DNA from: Microvelia longipes
Lineage: Eukaryota; Arthropoda; Insecta; Hemiptera; Veliidae
DNA: 64,000 nt
NCBI GenBank assembly: GCA_018340805.1
Contig: JACMZG010001913.1
Span: forward strand, 23,049,110-23,113,109
Direction: 5' to 3'
A model generated the notes under the pieces. It was given only the letters and a program-made list of their open reading frames with translations. It did not search any database and was not told the origin of the DNA. Numbering within the stretch: position 1 is the first letter of the stretch; each line of letters begins with the position of its first letter. Position numbers and translations under genes: made by a program. Positions 59,986-64,000 of the stretch are shown here, piece by piece.

Positions 59986-60786
59986 TTTATCATTTGATAC
60001 TACCGAGTTTTGCAACACATGAATAGTTGACACAATATAATTGTGCGAGAGACACCTAGGAAATGTAACAAGCAAAATGCAATGCTACATCTGGGAACTG
60101 TTCCATCATTCGACATTCGTCATCATTGATGGCTCGAATAATGTCATGTCCACTCTGTTTCGTTACGTCTAACTCATCAGGGCGCCGACAGAGCCTGAAC
60201 TCACTCTGACCTTCAATTAATTCCGAAGAATATAATGTGAAGTACTTACCAGAGACGAGCGGTGCTCTCTTACCGCCATCGTGCTTGGCAAGCTAAACAT
60301 AAATCATTTGATACTGATTAGTTAGACGTAACGAAACAGAGTGGGACATGACGTAATGTCGAGCCATTTGTGATAAAGATGTCAAATGATGGAAGGTTCC
60401 CAGATGTAGCATTGCATTTTGCTTGTTACATTTCCTAGGTGTCTCTCGCACATTTATATTGTGTCAACTATTCATGTGTTGCAAAACTCGGTAGTATCAA
60501 ATGATATATGTTTTGCTTGCCATGCATGATGGCGGTAAGAGAGCACCGCTCGTCTCTGGTAAGTACTTCACATTATATTCTTCGGAATTAATTGAAGGTC
60601 AGAGTGAGTTCAGGCTCTGTCGGCGCCCTGATGAGTTAGACGTAACGAAACAGAGTGGGACATGACATTATGTCGAGCCATCAATGATGACGAATGTCGA
60701 ATGATGGAACAGTTCCCAGATGTAGCATTGCATTTTGCTTGTTACATTTCCTAGGTGTCTCTCGCACAATTATATTGTGTCAAATA
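59986..60786. mobile_element. 800-bp fold-back element with ~300-bp arms
   Basis: The left arm (about 60,025-60,310) and right arm (60,480-60,786) are near-identical in inverted order, from ATATAATTGTGCGAGAGACA through GCAAAATGCAATGCTACATC, GGCGCCGACAGAGCCTGAAC and CTTACCAGAGACGAGCGGTG to ATCATTTGATAC. The spacer holds another, more diverged inverted copy. No coding capacity for a transposase. Related copies at 2.7, 35.0, 48.2 and 16.7 kb. Confidence 0.85.
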
Positions 60787-60799
60787 GGGCTTTACTTAT

Positions 60800-60960
60800 T
60801 TCTAGGTAAAGCCGGGAGACATAACTCCCGGCTTTACCTCGGGAGTTAAACATATGAATCCCTCGGCTTCGCCTCGGGTGTTAAATACTAAGGTTCTCCC
60901 GGCTTACACCTTAAGAACCAACTGACTGCTCAGGGAAATAATAGCATTTTTTACTCCCTT
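60800..60960. repeat. Hairpin and repeat related to 1.56-1.79 kb
   Basis: A perfect 15-bp-arm hairpin at 60,804-60,839 (AGGTAAAGCCGGGAG, loop ACATAA). The following CTCGGCTTCGCCTCGGGTG, GGTTCTCCCGGCTT and ACTCCCTTGGTG resemble 1,670-1,775 (GGTTCCTTCGGCTTTGGCCT ... CTCCCTTGGTAAG). Confidence 0.5.
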
Positions 60961-61520
60961 GGTGCATATATAACTATTGCGTCCCTATCTTACCAAATGA
61001 CTTGAATTTTCCAGTACTTAGTTGATGTAAAGTATCACTTCCCCCATTCTACCATTTTTATTATCGTATGCAATGCTTGACTCGAGGGCTTTGTCATGCT
61101 TAATAAGTATATATTTTATGAGGAAAGCATAATAAAGCTCTCGAAGTAAGACATTTTTAAGTAGTGTAACGTTTCGAAGTAGTTCTTTTTATTTTTTAAA
61201 TAAATATACATGTAATTAACAATATTTGCTTATATTATTTTATAAGGTTAAAATTATCAAATTTTAAGGAATATATACTCTTTATTTTGTTCAAGAGAGT
61301 AGGTTATATTTTTAGAGTGTATAGTTTTTTGAGGGAGATTCCGTAGCGACATCGATGATCTCTAGCGGCCAAATTTAAAATACAATATCAAAAGATTACA
61401 TTAAGAACACTCTGTCGGGCACTCTTTAAAGCTTCAGTTTTTTTTCATTTTCATATTCTTTACCGAGTAACAAGTATATCACAAAAGTAAAACCTACAAC
61501 AAAGAAAACTAAAGATGAAA

Positions 61521-61947
61521 AATTCTGGCGCGGTAGTCCGCATGTTGGAATTTCCTTTGGAATGCGTGTTTCCGTGATTAAAAATCCATTTCGAGCTTTA
61601 AAATATGCTGGATCCGATATATGCTTTATAACTAGAGCAGTTACCAATTATCAAGCACTACTCGTACTCATTTATTCTGTATTTTTCTAAGGAAATCCGC
61701 AAAATTATGCCGTTTGTTATACAAAAATATGCCTCTAAAGTTGGCAGTACACACAATTATTCGCACTTGTTTAATGCTCAGTTAGTTTCATGGTTGGTTT
61801 CTTTAAAGGTTTTAGCACATTTCCTTTGAAAAATACAGAAAAAATGCATAAAGCATAAATCGGATCCTTAAGCAAAAAATGGATTTTTAAGCAAGGAAAC
61901 TCATTCAAAGGAAATTGGCCCGACATGCAGACTACCGCGCCAGAATT
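61521..61947. mobile_element. 427-bp element with ~50-bp terminal inverted repeats
   Basis: AATTCTGGCGCGGTAGTCCG at 61,521 is mirrored by CTGCAGACTACCGCGCCAGAATT-type sequence ending at 61,947; pairing continues through GCATGT and AATTTCCTTTG. The interior is AT-rich and non-coding. Confidence 0.7.
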
Positions 61948-61954
61948 ATTTTGT

Positions 61955-62290
61955 AGTTATGAAAATTATCGTCCCTACCAGAATTCGAACCCAGGTGCTC
62001 TGGCTTTGACTGCTCTCATCGACTTCGGACCACTCTTATTCAACCCAAAAAACATCGAAAATTACTCCCCACTTGAAATGTGTTGTTTAAAAGTTGGGTC
62101 AACTTTATGGTGGAAAAAACGGCACCCTACTCAACATTTATTTTTTATCGACCAAAATTTTGGTTTCCAGTAATTTACTATGGTTTTTTCGATTTTTAAT
62201 ATTTTTTGTTTTGGTCACTTAGAGTGGTCGTATTTACTTCGGACCGATTTCATTCGATTAAGCACCCCAAAAACTATATGATATTTTTTC
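61955..62290 (-). repeat. Dispersed repeat with a tRNA box-B-like motif
   Basis: On the minus strand: TTTTGGGGTGCTTAATCGAA, TGAAATCGGTCCGAAGT, and near 61,990 CTGGGTTCGAATTCTGG, close to the tRNA box B consensus GGTTCGANTCC. Relatives with the TGAATGAAACTGGTCCG-type block lie at 37,065-37,130 and 22,330-22,420. It could be a tRNA-derived SINE, but no clear box A is seen. Confidence 0.35.
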
Positions 62291-62507
62291 ATACTATCAT
62301 AATATAGGGCAAAAAAATATTAACCCTGAGTTTTGCTGAAATGTTGAAATGTTTGCTGACTCAGCAAACCGGGTTAATGACGTCACAAAAACCTGGTTTT
62401 CAGTAGAGTTCGTGTCCTCCCCAAGGTACATTTTTGTATTAAGTAAATCCGTTCAAACGATAGCGTGTTTACAAGAAAATGTCTGAAAAAATACATACAA
62501 CACCACA

Positions 62508-62525
62508 GATATATATATATATATA

Positions 62526-62597
<72 letters not shown>
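62508..62597. repeat. (TA)n microsatellite
   Basis: About 90 bp of TA with two phase shifts. Confidence 0.95.
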
Positions 62598-62600
<3 letters not shown>

Positions 62601-63249
62601 TTTTATTTATTTTTATTTTTATAAATTCGTTATATTTTGTTTTTATCATATATTGACGTTGTTTTAGGACGCCATGTTGGGTTATTCATAATCCTATGAG
62701 TTCTTTCTCTCATAAAGCATCCAGTATCATTCGGATCTCTTCAGCCGGGTATCCTGTATCTTGTTGTCCAGGAAGTACCTCTTCATGTCCGCGCATTTAC
62801 ATACATTCATACAGACACATTTTTCCCCGATTTTTAGGACCTGATTCTGCTGTGCACATTTAATAACAATGTTAGTGTCATTACTATGTTATTCTTTTAT
62901 ATTATATTAGGAGACAGGAAAGTAAATAATACAGTTTTAAAATGTGCTTACAAGATCTATAAGCACGATTAAGAGTGCTTAAGAAAAGGCTTTCATGTCT
63001 CAAGTTTTGGAATAACTTAAAAGGCTTTATAATGTAATAGGTTTTCGATAAACCTTAATGTTATTACTTACAAGTATATCTACTTGTATCTTTACTATAC
63101 AAATTAAGTAATAAATAACAGTTATTTTATGATTAAAGAGGCCATTTTTACCTCTTAATTTGCTTATATTAAGAGTCAAAGAAGTAATTGATGAATCGAC
63201 TGCCATCAATACTTGCTGTTAAGTGTAAATCCCAGTTCATATTTAGTTT

Positions 63250-63410
63250 ACATTTGTTTATCTATGCCGTTTATCTATGCCGTTACATTTGTTTATCTAT
63301 GCCGTTACATGCCGTTACATTTGTTTATTACCGTGTACTATACCGTTACATTGTTTATCTATGCGTTTATCTATGTCGTTACATTTGTTTATCTATGCCG
63401 TTTTTCATAC
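63250..63410. repeat. ~21-bp tandem repeat
   Basis: Unit ATTTGTTTATCTATGCCGTTAC repeated with deletions. Overlapping open frames are by-product. Confidence 0.75.
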
Positions 63411-64000
63411 GATAAAGAGATATTAATAGACTGCAAAAATAATAGAGCTAAGAGGCCTTGAGTTTCTTAGCCGCTCCGCAGTCACATGGTTGTTATACTT
63501 TATCAGTTCGTCATATTCCTGGTTAATATAAGTGGCATACTGCCACGATAAAAGCGAATTGTCAAATGTATAAGAGAAAATACTTGATTTCTTTACATTA
63601 TGTCAATTAATGACAATGTTTTTGACATATATTTGTCAATCAATAAAATCAGAACTAATTCTGATAATAAAATGGAAATTGTATTTTATGAACCATACAT
63701 ATTAGTATATGTGTAAAAAGTTTCAGCCTAATCTAAACACGATATGAAGGTCCATATATTGTCTCTTTGGTAACAAACGATTAATATCACAGCCTAGTAG
63801 TATAATATATTATTTTATAACGCTTCCAATAAAGCAAGTTTATAAACTTGTTTGTTTACAATCAACAGGTTTCCAGAAACCCGTTGTATTATAGTACGAC
63901 ACACGGCTAAAATCAATTGACACCCCGCCAAATCTCAATGCTTTCAACCTCATTTTTAAATAAAAAAATTCCTTCTTTATAGTAACAAAAAAAAAATCCC

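Noticed and set aside
61426..61647. 73-codon minus-strand frame with a hydrophobic segment
   Set aside because: Overlaps the end of the 61.5-kb TIR element; no homologous feature and no upstream signals.

Overview
This window is eukaryotic, strongly AT-rich, intron- and repeat-laden DNA. One spliced protein-coding gene can be assembled completely. On the sequence I read the organism as an arthropod, probably an insect: the protein matches an F-box/leucine-rich-repeat family that I know from insects, and the flanking mobile elements include a Jockey-type non-LTR retrotransposon and a 5S-rRNA-containing repeat. Species is not determinable here.

The minus-strand F-box/LRR gene runs from its ATG at 51,504 to its TAA at 32,781. 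It has eleven coding exons that join in frame, all with GT..AG borders, into 551 codons plus stop. The N-terminus (exons 1-2) is Ser/Glu-rich, the F-box is in exon 3, and exons 4-11 carry degenerate leucine-rich repeats. The introns are full of repeats: satellites at 33.15, 36.7 and 38.3 kb, fold-back elements at 35.0, 42.4 and 44.7 kb, and dispersed-element copies at 40.2, 41.5 and 47.7 kb.

The rest looks intergenic or like introns of genes whose other exons lie outside. Two small minus-strand stretches (12,401-12,489 and 18,900-18,994) look like lone exons of a second gene in very large introns; their phases are compatible. The left half otherwise holds satellites (6.5, 16.8, 19.8, 20.6, 25.7 kb), inverted-repeat elements (5.2, 6.05, 13.25, 29.6, 30.6 kb) and microsatellites. 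The right end (51.9-64 kb) holds a decayed Jockey-like retrotransposon (55.7-57.3 kb), an 800-bp fold-back (60 kb), a short TIR element (61.5 kb) and low-complexity DNA.

Three observations deserve most attention. (1) Coding exon 1 of the F-box gene is one arm of an inverted repeat; a second, unlinked inverted repeat at 29.6-29.96 kb carries two more diverged copies of the same exon-like sequence. This suggests exon capture by a fold-back element, a TE-derived start exon, or a self-targeting hairpin-RNA locus. (2) A dispersed element present about a dozen times has the 5S rRNA promoter core in its middle and a variable tandem tail. (3) The two lone exons suggest a second, very large gene across the left half.
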